Below the pieces are notes generated by a model. That model had not been told where the DNA came from, did not search any database, and was given only the letters and a program-made list of their open reading frames with translations. The position numbers were made by a program, and so were the translations under genes. This document shows, piece by piece, positions 1 through 8,388 of a stretch of DNA of 22,582 nucleotides. Origin of the DNA: a virus; the IMG/VR virus record IMGVR_UViG_3300006990_000184, positions 1 through 22,582 of that record. One strand, 5' to 3'. How positions within the stretch are numbered: position 1 is the first letter of the stretch; every line of letters starts with the position of its first letter.

Positions 1-157
1 AAATGTTTTATATGAAATTGCTGTAACAATGACAGATAGTAAAACAGGAGAAAAAAATATACCTGATGGTGCTAGATATTTTTATCTAGATAGAGATGAT
101 GCAACAAATGTTCAACAGAAAATTTTCTTAGATTCTGGATTTAATCCTATAATATAA
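1..157 (+). CDS. C-terminal end of an unidentified, probably virion, protein (partial)
   Basis: An open frame enters from the left edge (first full codon at base 2) and ends with TAA at 155-157, giving 51 visible residues. The tail is acidic and polar and finishes with SGFNPII. No start is in the window, so the family cannot be recognised. It lies 9 bases upstream of the large structural gene, on the same strand and with the AGGAGG Shine-Dalgarno of that gene in between, so it is probably part of the same virion operon. Its function is not inferable from this fragment. Confidence 0.6.
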   Translation, partial: NVLYEIAVTMTDSKTGEKNIPDGARYFYLDRDDATNVQQKIFLDSGFNPII

Positions 158-166
158 GGAGGGTAA

Positions 167-3100
167 ATGGCTTTTGACCTTGACGAAATCCTTAAACAAC
201 AATCTGGAACTAATACAAATGTAAATAAAAAAACTACTTTTGATATAAACGAACTATTAGAAAAAAAACCTTCAACAATTTCACAACCTGAAAAAAAATC
301 TAGTGACACAGATGAATCTTTAGAATCCGAAGCTGAAGATAATAGTAATATATCAGGACTAACTGCTGCAACAGCTGGGATTATATCAGGTGCTATAAAA
401 GTTCCGGAAGGAGTTATATCATTAGCTGCTGATTTAATAGATTTAGGTTTAGATACAAACTCAGCTGCAAAGGTTGAACAATTTTTTGACACATTAAATC
501 CTTTTGAAGAATTAGCACAAGAAAGAGCTATAGGTAGACTTACAGAAGCTTTAGTTCAAATTGGAGTACCAGGTGCTATAGGTGCTAAGGTTGCAACTAA
601 ACTAGCTACTAAAGCTTTAAATGCTAAGAAAACAGGTAACTATCTTAATCTTGGTAGTAAAAATGTTAAAAATGGACTTAAAGCAACAGAGAGTTTAAAT
701 AAGTTAACAGGAAGACAGAAGTTTGGAGCAATCGTTGTTGGTGGTTTAGCTGGAGAAACATTTGTAGCTGATGTTGAAAAATTAGGAACTATTGGAGATG
801 CGTTTGAAGCTGGTCCAACTCAATTAGATAGAAAAATTAGAGAGTCTGAAAGAGATGATGCTTCAAGAAGATTATTAAATAGGTTTAAATTTGGTTCAGA
901 GTCTTTATTAGTTACTCCCATTGTTTATGGAATAGGAAGAGGAGTATCAAGCCTTCTTCAAAAAAAAGGTAAGGATCTTGCATACAGTGATAATGCTATT
1001 GAAAGAAAACTAGATAAGTTTGGTGGTGTATTTAGATTTAGAGGAAATAAACCGGTTCAACAAGCTTTAGCAAGAGAACAAGAATCAGCTAGTAAGATGG
1101 TTGATACTAACTTTGCAATGGAACAAGTAGGTAGAATTGATAAAGAAGTAAATAAAATTTTTCCTGAAACTAGAAATATATTGTTTGCAGCCAATACTGC
1201 AGAAAGAAAACAATTGTATAAAGAAATGAATGACCTTTTGTTTGAAGGTGATTTAGTTAAAGGACTAGACGAAGCTAAAACATTAGACTTTGTAGATTTA
1301 CTAACTAGAAACGGAGCAACTCCAGAAGGGGTTGAGGTAATTTTAAATGGAATAAAGAATAGTAGAAGTTATTTTGTAGACCTTTTAAAAATTGCTTCTA
1401 ACAGTCCTTCAGTAAATGATCTTCCTAAAACTATGCAGGGAGAATTTTCTAGTTTATTAGGTAGTAGAGTAAAAGATAGTATAGCGAATACTTTTGAAAT
1501 ATTTGAAAATGCAGACGCAGGTTTATTACAAAAATATAAACCAACAAAAGATACAGTTGATAGAGTAGCTAATATTTTTATGAGATACGCTGCAAAAAAT
1601 AATCAACCAATTACAAGATTACAAGCAGAGTCTTATGTTGATGATATTGTAAGTCAAGCTCGTGAAATGAACCCTAAAAAAGATACACTACCTACATTTG
1701 AATATGTAAACTTAACTAAAGGAGCTGATACTCCTTTTAATATTAAAACTTTTAGACAAACTTTAGAAAAAAATTTACCAGATGGTACAAAAGATTTTCG
1801 TGTCATAGGTAAAGGAAGTAAAGCATTTAGACAATTATTCGGTGAAGTAGAAGACGCACGTCACTCTATATTCGCATCTGTTTCAAGACTGTCATCAATC
1901 GCTAGACGTGGTGAACTTTTTCAAGACATGCTTGATGTAGACAAAGCAATAAAATCTAGAATTACATCTGAAACTCCAGAAGGTGCTAGAGGTTTTTTTC
2001 ATGCTACACCGTTAGCTGCTAAGCAAGCCTTTGGATCAAAAACTCCAATAGTAAAAATGCCAGAAGAAATGAGTAAATATTTTCCGGATGAAAATATTTA
2101 TACTTCAAAAGATATTGCAGAAGGTTTTGAAAGTGTAGCTGGACTTCAAGATTGGATGAGAGGTGAAGCTAAAGGACAAGGTCTTTTAGGAAGAACAGCC
2201 GCAGCTGCATACAGATATGGATTACTTACACCTAAAGCTGGAGCACAGTTTGCTAAAACTGTTTTATCTATACCAACACACATAAGAAACTTTTTAAGTT
2301 CTGCAGCTTTTTCACTTGCTAATGGTACAATATTAACAAGTCCTAGACTAATGGCACAAGCTATGAACGAAGCTAGAAAAGTAGTTCAAGTAGGTATGAG
2401 ACAACCAGAAGCTATGGCCAAGTATCGAGAATACTTAGATCTAGGTATTGTAAATACAAACGTAAGACTTGGTGATATTCGTAATTTATTTAAAGATGTT
2501 AGATTTGGTGATGGTAATATTGCTACAGACAGTGTCTTAAAACCTTTGTTAAATAACTTAGGTAAAGGAATAAGTAGAGGTGTTAAAAAAACTACTAAAG
2601 CGTTTCAAGACGCATACGTTGCAGAAGATGATTTTTGGAAAATATATAATTATGAAATAGAACTAGCTAGATTAAGAAATGCTTACGCAAAAAAAGGTTT
2701 ACCTATTCCTGCAAACATAAAACAAGAAGTAGCTGAGGTAGTAAAAAATACAGTACCTAACTATGCAAGAGTAGGTCAGTTTGTAAGAAGTATGCGTATG
2801 TCACCTTTTGGTAATTTTATGTCATGGCCATCAGAAATATTTAGAACAGGTTTTGGTATTTTTAATCAAGCGATAAAAGAAATTAAAAATCCAGTGACAA
2901 GAGCAATAGGTATGAAAAGATTAACAGGAGCAACTTTTGCTACTGCTGTACTACCTTATAGTATTGTCGAAGGATCTAAATCTATATTCGGTGTTACAAA
3001 TAAAGAAGCGGATGCAATTAATTATTTCGTTGCTCCATGGTCAAGAGATTCACAAAAAATATTATTTAAAAATCCAACAAGTGGAGAATATTACTACATC

Positions 3101-4192
3101 GATTGGTCTAAAAATAATGTCTATGATACTCTTACAAGACCTTTCCAAACAGTTTTATTTAACATCCAACAAGGAATAGAAGATGAAGAGGTTTTAACTA
3201 AAGGTTTTTTAAGAGGTATATTAGATGCTACCGCTCAAACTGCTTCACCTTTCGTATCTGAATCTATTTATACAGAAGCGTTTATGGATATATGGAGTAG
3301 AAACGGAAGAACAAGAGAAGGTAAACAACTTTACGGAGATAGAACTCCAGATATGGAAAAATATTTAATTATAACTGAACATCTTGCTAAAACAATGTTG
3401 CCGTCTACACAACCTTTCCAAAGAACTATAAAAGCAATTACAGGAGAGCCTGGAAAAGGAGCTGCTACTTATGAAATAGGACCAGAAGTTGCAGGTATAT
3501 TCGGTATGAGACCAATTAAAATTGACCCTGAAAGAAGTCTAGACTTTTATCTTGGACGATTCCAAAAAGAACAATCAGAAGATAGAAAAAACTTTACGTC
3601 AGGAAGATTTGGAGTTTTAAGTGGTGAGAGAAAAACACCTAAAGAAGTTGTTGAAAGATTTTTTATTGCAAACAAAACTTTATTTGAAACACAAAGAAAT
3701 ATGAAACAAGTTTTAAATGCATCTGAGACTTTAGGTCTAAACGACAAAGACTTAAAAAATATATTTGACAGAAGAAATATTTCTAAGAAAACTTTAAAAA
3801 GATTATTAAGAGGAAAATTTAATGCATTTGAAGTTACAGATGGAATAGAAGATGCGTTTGAACGTAATGCAGAAAAAGGTGGAATAGAAAATCCGTTCTT
3901 ACCGGTTGAGTCTTTAATAAAACAAATGGTAAAAGATTTTGAAAATCAAAGTTTAGATAGTCCTTTAGAATTAAAAATAGAGAATTATCTACCTCAATTA
4001 GAAAATATTCAAGGACAACAGTCGTCAATGACACCATTACCGCCGACACCTATGCCAAATCCAGGTGCTTTTAAAACTCCGGTCCAACAAAATCCAATGA
4101 TGGCTTCAGGGTTAACACCTATGGAAGAGTCATATTTATCACCTTCTGAAAAACAAATAAGACTAAGATCAAGAGGAATTAATAATGCCTAA
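167..4192 (+). CDS. Very large internal virion / ejection-type structural protein (1341 aa)
   Basis: The ATG at 167 follows a strong AGGAGG (157-162). Residues 1-60 are charged and low-complexity, as in a disordered leader. Residues about 63-155 are rich in Gly, Ala, Leu and Ile, with amphipathic or membrane-active-looking segments (for example QIGVPGAIGAK). The middle is a long, mostly helical, Lys/Arg/Glu-rich body. A second hydrophobic, Gly/Ala-rich stretch starts near residue 680 (LTPKAGAQFAKT). The last 60 residues hold a Pro-rich linker (PLPPTPMP) and end in a basic tail. From memory, similar very long proteins with the same leader, glycine-rich block and PLPPTPMP tail close the structural module of marine podovirus-like phages. 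A role as an internal core or DNA-ejection protein, analogous to T7 gp16, is inference; no transglycosylase motif was seen. It overlaps the next gene by 8 bases. Confidence 0.75.
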   Translation: MAFDLDEILKQQSGTNTNVNKKTTFDINELLEKKPSTISQPEKKSSDTDESLESEAEDNSNISGLTAATAGIISGAIKVPEGVISLAADLIDLGLDTNSAAKVEQFFDTLNPFEELAQERAIGRLTEALVQIGVPGAIGAKVATKLATKALNAKKTGNYLNLGSKNVKNGLKATESLNKLTGRQKFGAIVVGGLAGETFVADVEKLGTIGDAFEAGPTQLDRKIRESERDDASRRLLNRFKFGSESLLVTPIVYGIGRGVSSLLQKKGKDLAYSDNAIERKLDKFGGVFRFRGNKPVQQALAREQESASKMVDTNFAMEQVGRIDKEVNKIFPETRNILFAANTAERKQLYKEMNDLLFEGDLVKGLDEAKTLDFVDLLTRNGATPEGVEVILNGIKNSRSYFVDLLKIASNSPSVNDLPKTMQGEFSSLLGSRVKDSIANTFEIFENADAGLLQKYKPTKDTVDRVANIFMRYAAKNNQPITRLQAESYVDDIVSQAREMNPKKDTLPTFEYVNLTKGADTPFNIKTFRQTLEKNLPDGTKDFRVIGKGSKAFRQLFGEVEDARHSIFASVSRLSSIARRGELFQDMLDVDKAIKSRITSETPEGARGFFHATPLAAKQAFGSKTPIVKMPEEMSKYFPDENIYTSKDIAEGFESVAGLQDWMRGEAKGQGLLGRTAAAAYRYGLLTPKAGAQFAKTVLSIPTHIRNFLSSAAFSLANGTILTSPRLMAQAMNEARKVVQVGMRQPEAMAKYREYLDLGIVNTNVRLGDIRNLFKDVRFGDGNIATDSVLKPLLNNLGKGISRGVKKTTKAFQDAYVAEDDFWKIYNYEIELARLRNAYAKKGLPIPANIKQEVAEVVKNTVPNYARVGQFVRSMRMSPFGNFMSWPSEIFRTGFGIFNQAIKEIKNPVTRAIGMKRLTGATFATAVLPYSIVEGSKSIFGVTNKEADAINYFVAPWSRDSQKILFKNPTSGEYYYIDWSKNNVYDTLTRPFQTVLFNIQQGIEDEEVLTKGFLRGILDATAQTASPFVSESIYTEAFMDIWSRNGRTREGKQLYGDRTPDMEKYLIITEHLAKTMLPSTQPFQRTIKAITGEPGKGAATYEIGPEVAGIFGMRPIKIDPERSLDFYLGRFQKEQSEDRKNFTSGRFGVLSGERKTPKEVVERFFIANKTLFETQRNMKQVLNASETLGLNDKDLKNIFDRRNISKKTLKRLLRGKFNAFEVTDGIEDAFERNAEKGGIENPFLPVESLIKQMVKDFENQSLDSPLELKIENYLPQLENIQGQQSSMTPLPPTPMPNPGAFKTPVQQNPMMASGLTPMEESYLSPSEKQIRLRSRGINNA

Positions 4193-4364
4193 AAAATCAG
4201 CATTAGAAAAAATTGAATCACACGAAAAACTTTGTAGAATAATGCAAAAACAAACCTTCGAACAAATAAAAGAAATGCAAGAAAGAATTAAAAGATTAGA
4301 GTATTGGATTGTCGGTGGTATGGGAGCCGTAATTATAATTTTACTTTCAGATATTATTAATTAA
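4185..4364 (+). CDS. 59-aa coiled-coil plus C-terminal transmembrane protein, XhlA/holin-like
   Basis: The ATG at 4185 overlaps the end of the large virion gene by 8 bases, and TAA is at 4362-4364. Residues 1-40 form a charged amphipathic helix (EQIKEMQERIKRLEY) that looks like a short coiled coil. Residues 41-57 are a single hydrophobic segment (WIVGGMGAVIIILLSDI), giving a soluble N-terminus and a C-terminal membrane anchor. This architecture matches the XhlA-type haemolysin/holin-associated family, whose members sit in the inner membrane and help endolysin release. The match is by layout only. The stop codon lies in a TTAA shared with the stop of the convergent helicase gene, leaving no intergenic space. 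It could also be a virion-linked membrane protein. Confidence 0.7.
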   Translation: MPKKSALEKIESHEKLCRIMQKQTFEQIKEMQERIKRLEYWIVGGMGAVIIILLSDIIN

Positions 4365-5791
4365 ATCCAAGATTTAATTTCTTCACCCATAATTTGACTA
4401 GCGATGTTTTGTTTTTTACGTAACGCTAAAACTATCCTATCATCAACTGTATCTTCAGAAATAATATCAATGTAAGTCATAGGTTTAGTTTGGCCAATAC
4501 GATCTATACGAGCTTCTGATTGAGTTCTTTTTTCTAAATCATAACCATTAGAAAAATAAACCATTGTACTTGCAGCAGTTAATGTGATACCATAACCGCC
4601 AGTTTGTGTTGTACCTATAAAAAATCTGCACTTGTCATCTTCTTGAAATTTCTTTATATTATCTTGTCTTTTTTCTTGAGGTGTTAATCCATAATAATCA
4701 ACATAACTATCTTCACCATATTCTTTTGATACAGCATTTATAATTTTATTAATATCTCTTTGATACTGAGCCCAAATAACAACTTTACCTTCAACTTGTG
4801 CAACAATGTCTAAAAGTTCATCAACTCTTTTACAAGGTAAGTCTTTTGTAGAGCCATCATCAGCTACAAAATGGCCACAAGTTATTTGATGTAAACGCAT
4901 CAGTTGAGTCAATACAGTATTAGTAGTTAATACTTTTCCATCTAAATGCGCTAAAGCAGTTTGTTTCATTTCTTTATAAACTTTTTCTTGTTCTGGAGTC
5001 ATTGATACAGTTCTTTTCATCCAAGTTTTTTTAGGTAAATCTAAACAATCTTCTTTTAGAACTCTGTATGAAAAAGGTTTTAATTTATCTGAAAGCTCAC
5101 CTAAGTTTCTATAACCAACAATAACTTGAACAGTTCTTGCACCTAAATTCATATTACGCATAACAGCGTATCTAGCTCTAAAAGTAAAAAAAGAATGATG
5201 ACCTAAAAGATATGGGTCTAAAAACTCACACTGAGAATATAAATCTAAAGGTGATTTAGTAATAGGAGAACCTGTAAGTATTCTTCTATACTTAGAGTCT
5301 TTTGATATCTTTAAAATATTTTTAGTTCGTTTAGCAGAAGGGTTTTTAATAGTTGTAGCTTCATCAATGGCAATCATAGACTTATGAGAAGATAAAAATT
5401 TATCTGCAAACTCTAAACCTTTTTTAGTAGAGAAAGCTTCAACATTCATAATTAAAATATGTAAATCAGTTCCTGTCTCAAACAGAGAGTTTAGTTCTTT
5501 TAGTTTTGGTTTAGTATGTGATGCAGTCCACAAAACAGTTTTCTTTTCAATATGGTCAGCCATGTGTACCGGTATTTCAGAATCGTACCAGTTTTTATAA
5601 ACACCTTTAGGTGCAATTAAAAGAAGACCATTTATTTCTCCTTTATCATACAACATAGATACATTATCAATTAATACTTTTGATTTACCTGTACCCATTT
5701 CCATAAAATAAGCGTAGACTTCTTTGTCCCAAGACATTTCTAACGCTTTAAGTTGATGCGCAAAAGGTTTTGTTTTAAATTTATAGAACAT
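4361..5791 (-). CDS. SNF2-like superfamily 2 DNA helicase/ATPase
   Basis: The 476-residue protein has the full SF2 motif set: a Q-like N-terminus (FAHQLKALEM), Walker A MGTGKS (residues 32-37), Walker B/motif II DEAT (143-146), motif III TGSP (173-176), motif V near GTTQTGGYGITLTAAS, and motif VI QSEARIDRIGQ near the C-terminus. The RIDRIGQ box and spacing are typical of SNF2/Rad54-like translocases. It is shorter than cellular remodellers and has no accessory domain. It probably remodels or unwinds phage DNA during replication or recombination. It is transcribed leftward, overlaps the convergent 59-aa gene by 4 bases, and has its own promoter-like sequence just upstream. The ATG at 5789-5791 is the only sensible start. 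Confidence 0.93.
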   Translation of the reverse strand: MFYKFKTKPFAHQLKALEMSWDKEVYAYFMEMGTGKSKVLIDNVSMLYDKGEINGLLLIAPKGVYKNWYDSEIPVHMADHIEKKTVLWTASHTKPKLKELNSLFETGTDLHILIMNVEAFSTKKGLEFADKFLSSHKSMIAIDEATTIKNPSAKRTKNILKISKDSKYRRILTGSPITKSPLDLYSQCEFLDPYLLGHHSFFTFRARYAVMRNMNLGARTVQVIVGYRNLGELSDKLKPFSYRVLKEDCLDLPKKTWMKRTVSMTPEQEKVYKEMKQTALAHLDGKVLTTNTVLTQLMRLHQITCGHFVADDGSTKDLPCKRVDELLDIVAQVEGKVVIWAQYQRDINKIINAVSKEYGEDSYVDYYGLTPQEKRQDNIKKFQEDDKCRFFIGTTQTGGYGITLTAASTMVYFSNGYDLEKRTQSEARIDRIGQTKPMTYIDIISEDTVDDRIVLALRKKQNIASQIMGEEIKSWI

Positions 5792-5814
5792 AATATTTTA
5801 TACTTTCTAAATAT

Positions 5815-5843
5815 AAAATAGGATACATTAGGATAGTTGTCAA
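5815..5843 (-). promoter_or_regulatory. Sigma-70-type promoter for the SNF2-like helicase
   Basis: On the minus strand, TTGACA (complement of 5838-5843) is followed by a 17-base spacer and TATTTT (complement of 5815-5820), in a short AT-rich leader upstream of the ATG at 5791. The spacer holds two copies of TATCCTA. The -35 box abuts the stop codon of the sulfotransferase gene (5844-5846), so the helicase can be transcribed independently of it. Confidence 0.6.
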
Positions 5844-6638
5844 CTATTTATAATTAAATTTTTTGCAGTATTCACTGTATTTTTCCATAGCAATTTGACA
5901 GGCTTTTGGAAATTTAGTTTTCATATAATCTACAGTAGCACTATTAAGCCTTTGTTTAGCTCCTGGAATTTTGTCTTTATGATCAACTCTTTTAATTTTA
6001 GATTTAAAAGTCTTCATTCTTTCTGCAAGACCTACAAGACCTGGAATTTTTTGTTCTAATTTTTTTATATCTTCATTTAGATTTTCAAATCTGATCATGT
6101 GATCAATTATATACTCACCATTTATTTCATAAAATTTTTTAAAATCTTTTACAGGCGCTTGAATTGCATAATCTCTAAAAGACACGTTCTGTAAATCAAT
6201 ACCAAAAAAATAATAGTTAGATATAAGATAGTCAATTGGATGCCTTACAATAGAAACTTTTGTATAAGAGTTAAAAATATCTTCACCTATTCTTTTTTTA
6301 ATTTTTCTAGCTTCTATGTGATTATAGTATCTCTGACTATTTGCTTCAAACACACGAAGTATTGTTCCCATACCTTGATAACAATCATTATTCATAACAT
6401 TACCAGATACGTGAAAATCAACATCTAATCCAATAACATGATCAAAATATTTAGCTCCATTGTTTTCATTTTGAAAATGAATTTTATTTCTTTCCAAACT
6501 AATTCTTTCATCTTCTGGAGTGCACATAGTTATTATATCTTCTGGCCCACAATAATTTCTTAATGCTAATTCAAAAGATGTGCCGGCTACCTTAAGAGGT
6601 TTTATAAATATCAGTTTATGCTTATGTGATATAATCAT
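5844..6638 (-). CDS. Sulfotransferase-family protein
   Basis: The 264-residue protein begins with a beta strand and a PAPS-binding-loop-like segment, FIKPLKVAGTSFE (about residues 11-23), matching the 'IPKTAGTS' 5'-phosphosulfate loop of the Sulfotransfer_2-type family. A 3'-phosphate-binding-like motif, SIVRHPIDYLISNYY, lies near the middle. Enzymes of this fold transfer sulfate from PAPS to hydroxyl or amino groups of carbohydrates or small molecules. The substrate here is unknown; modification of the host surface, of phage structures or of a metabolite is possible. The Lys-for-Pro/Thr change in the loop is unusual but occurs in marine relatives as far as I recall. It is transcribed leftward from the overlapping divergent promoter, and the helicase gene follows downstream after its own promoter. 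Confidence 0.85.
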   Translation of the reverse strand: MIISHKHKLIFIKPLKVAGTSFELALRNYCGPEDIITMCTPEDERISLERNKIHFQNENNGAKYFDHVIGLDVDFHVSGNVMNNDCYQGMGTILRVFEANSQRYYNHIEARKIKKRIGEDIFNSYTKVSIVRHPIDYLISNYYFFGIDLQNVSFRDYAIQAPVKDFKKFYEINGEYIIDHMIRFENLNEDIKKLEQKIPGLVGLAERMKTFKSKIKRVDHKDKIPGAKQRLNSATVDYMKTKFPKACQIAMEKYSEYCKKFNYK

Positions 6639-6665
6639 TGATTTCTTTCTAAAAATAGCTATACT
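6638..6665 (+). promoter_or_regulatory. Rightward half of an overlapping divergent promoter
   Basis: TTGATT (6638-6643), a 16-base spacer and TATACT (6660-6665) form a plausible sigma-70 promoter for the gene starting at 6685, with an expected start site near 6672. The -35 box overlaps the first base of the divergent sulfotransferase start codon. Confidence 0.5.
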
Positions 6666-6685
6666 AAACCAAAAGAGAAAGTCAA
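6658..6685 (-). promoter_or_regulatory. Leftward half of an overlapping divergent promoter
   Basis: On the minus strand, TTGACT (complement of 6680-6685), a 16-base spacer and TATAGC (complement of 6658-6663) precede the sulfotransferase start at 6638. The -35 box overlaps the ATG of the rightward gene, and the two -10 boxes share four bases, so only one polymerase could be accommodated at a time. Confidence 0.5.
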
Positions 6686-7023
6686 TGACTAAAGTTTATT
6701 TAACTCAAGAAATACCTACAGATAGAGAAACAGGTAAACCTAAATATAATGTTATGGGTGCAGCAAAGTATGGAGAAATAAAAACTTTATTACCTATGTA
6801 TTCTCAAATGATACTTTCTCCTGGTCCATTAATACAAAAACTTAGAACTCTTTTAAAAGACTACACGTCAGACGATTATCTTTTATTATCAGGCGACCCC
6901 GCAACTATCGGTGTTATTTGTTCAGTAGTTTCTGATATGACAAATGGAAAATTTAAATTTCTAAAATGGGATAGACAAGAAAAAACTTATTATCCAATAG
7001 AAATAGATTTATTTAAAAAATAG
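6685..7023 (+). CDS. Conserved marine-phage protein of unknown function (112 aa)
   Basis: I chose the ATG at 6685 (MTKVYLTQEIPTDRETGKP), because the longer upstream frame would run through the divergent promoter and the sulfotransferase start. AGAGAAAG a few bases upstream is a weak ribosome site. The protein has a basic, beta-rich N-terminus, a central SPGPLIQKLRTLL helix, a YLLLSGDPATIGVICSVVSDM segment and a C-terminal FKFLKWDRQEKTYYPIEIDL. This arrangement is familiar to me from pelagiphage-like genomes next to replication genes. No catalytic motif is visible. It is the first gene of the rightward replication block, although a strong promoter follows directly behind it. Confidence 0.85.
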   Translation: MTKVYLTQEIPTDRETGKPKYNVMGAAKYGEIKTLLPMYSQMILSPGPLIQKLRTLLKDYTSDDYLLLSGDPATIGVICSVVSDMTNGKFKFLKWDRQEKTYYPIEIDLFKK

Positions 7024-7025
7024 TA

Positions 7026-7054
7026 TTGACAAAACAAAAGTCTAGGATTATATA
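7026..7054 (+). promoter_or_regulatory. Strong sigma-70-type promoter for the replication block
   Basis: A consensus TTGACA (7026-7031) is followed by a 17-base spacer and TATATA (7049-7054). The expected start is near 7061 and an AAAGGA ribosome site lies just before the ATG at 7075. It begins 3 bases after the stop of the preceding gene. The 3' part of the spacer contains TAGGAT, which also occurs near other promoters in the window. Confidence 0.7.
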
Positions 7055-7074
7055 CAATTTACGAAAGGAATTGT

Positions 7075-7653
7075 ATGACGATTAATTATGAAGATGATAG
7101 ATTAGAATCTGTAAAGCAAATAGATGCTGCAGCTTCTTTATCTAATAAAGTTATTGAATTAAAAAATATTGAAGACGAAATTGAAAACGCAGAAAAAAGT
7201 ATTTCAAAATTAAAAGAACAGTCTAAAGTATTATCAGAGGTAGAAATACCTAAGATGATGCAAGATATGAACATTACAAAATTAAAGCTTAAAGATGGTG
7301 AATCTATAGAACTTAAACCATTTTATTATGCTTCTATTGCAAAAGGAAGAAACGAAAGTGATTCTGATTTTTTAGATAGAAAGGATAAAGCTTTTAAATG
7401 GCTTCGAGATAACGGCCTAGGTGATATTATTAAAAATGATATTACCGTTACCTTTGGTCGGGACGAAGATAACAAGGCACTGCAATATGCAGACCTTGCA
7501 AAGAGTAATGGCTTTGAACCAATTCAGCGCGAAACGGTTCATGCTGTAACTCTTAAAGCGCTAGTCAGAGAGCGTCTTGAGAATAATCTTGAGATGCCTT
7601 CTGACATTTTTAAAATCTACGCGGGTAACAGTACAAAAATCAAAAGGAGATAA
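7075..7653 (+). CDS. Conserved phage replication-region protein with N-terminal coiled coil (192 aa)
   Basis: The ATG at 7075 follows GAAAGGA. Residues 18-60 are a charged coiled coil (IEDEIENAEKSISKLKEQ). Then comes a conserved globular part with KLKLKDGESIELKPFYYASI, AFKWLRDNGLGDIIKND and a C-terminal basic helix LKALVRERLENN, ending KIYAGNSTKIKRR. This family is widespread in phages just upstream of replication genes, and I recall it only as a conserved domain of unknown function. DNA binding or annealing is a reasonable but unproven guess. Base composition shifts within the gene: bases 7141-7200 contain 13 G/C of 60, whereas 7441-7500 contain 28 of 60. It is followed after 1 base by the next gene. 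Confidence 0.85.
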   Translation: MTINYEDDRLESVKQIDAAASLSNKVIELKNIEDEIENAEKSISKLKEQSKVLSEVEIPKMMQDMNITKLKLKDGESIELKPFYYASIAKGRNESDSDFLDRKDKAFKWLRDNGLGDIIKNDITVTFGRDEDNKALQYADLAKSNGFEPIQRETVHAVTLKALVRERLENNLEMPSDIFKIYAGNSTKIKRR

Positions 7654-7654
7654 T

Positions 7655-8380
7655 ATGGAAACTAGTAACGAGAAACAAGTGACTATAAAAAAAGAAAATC
7701 TGCCTTCAGATATTTTATTTGAAGCAGATGCAGCACAAGGTTTGGAAAACGTAAGAACAGAAAATCTGGCCTTACCAATTCTAAAACTTTTACAAAACGG
7801 ATCTGGAGAAGCTCAGAAGCGTAATCAAAATTACGTTGAAGGTGCTGAACCAGGGATGTTCCTAAACACCGTAACTAAAAAATGTTATAATGGTGCTGAT
7901 GGAATAGAGGTTGTACCCTGCTATTACAAACTTGAGTTTCAAGAGTGGGCAGACTTTGGTACAGGTTCAGGAAGACCAGAAAATATTTTTGGTCATGATT
8001 CTGATATTTTATCTAAAACAACTAAAGATACTGGAGGTAAAGATCGTCTTGAAAACGGTAATTACATTCTAACAGTTGGTCAACATTTTGTTTTAATTGT
8101 TGATGGTGAAATTACAGAACCTGCATTAATCTCTATGAGTTCTTCTCAAGGTAAAGTGAGTAGAAAATGGAATTCAATGATGGCTTCAATTACACTTGAA
8201 GGCAAAAATGGTCCTTTCACTCCTGCTACTTACAGTCATAAATATGTCCTGTCTTCTGTACTTAACAGTGGAAAAGGTAATCAATGGTATGGCTTTAATG
8301 TTGTAAGAGGTGCTATGATTGATAACGCATCACTCTACGAAAGAGCGAAAAAGTTTCACAACTCATTCGCCGGCAAATAG
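7655..8380 (+). CDS. Conserved phage protein, candidate ssDNA-binding or replication accessory protein (241 aa)
   Basis: I place the start at the ATG at 7655 (METSNEKQ), 7 bases after an AAAGGAGA ribosome site; the longer frame runs back into the previous gene. Conserved-looking features are an acidic N-terminus, LALPILKLLQNGSGEAQK near residue 40, the segment GIEVVPCYYKLEFQEW, a central beta-rich region, and WYGFNVVRGAMI before a C-terminal helix. The family is common in tailed phages between the coiled-coil protein and primase, and I recall annotations as an ssDNA-binding-like protein, which I cannot verify here. No OB-fold signature can be asserted by eye. Its tight coupling to the preceding gene and position in front of the primase support a replication role. 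Confidence 0.8.
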   Translation: METSNEKQVTIKKENLPSDILFEADAAQGLENVRTENLALPILKLLQNGSGEAQKRNQNYVEGAEPGMFLNTVTKKCYNGADGIEVVPCYYKLEFQEWADFGTGSGRPENIFGHDSDILSKTTKDTGGKDRLENGNYILTVGQHFVLIVDGEITEPALISMSSSQGKVSRKWNSMMASITLEGKNGPFTPATYSHKYVLSSVLNSGKGNQWYGFNVVRGAMIDNASLYERAKKFHNSFAGK

Positions 8381-8388
8381 TGTGAAAA

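Noticed and set aside
112-492. Minus-strand 126-aa ORF at the start of the large virion gene
   Set aside because: Ser/Phe-rich antisense shadow of a confident plus-strand gene.
4361-4364. Terminator between convergent genes
   Set aside because: Stops overlap in TTAA with no hairpin or T-run nearby; the same is true at 16694-16705 and 19935-19943.
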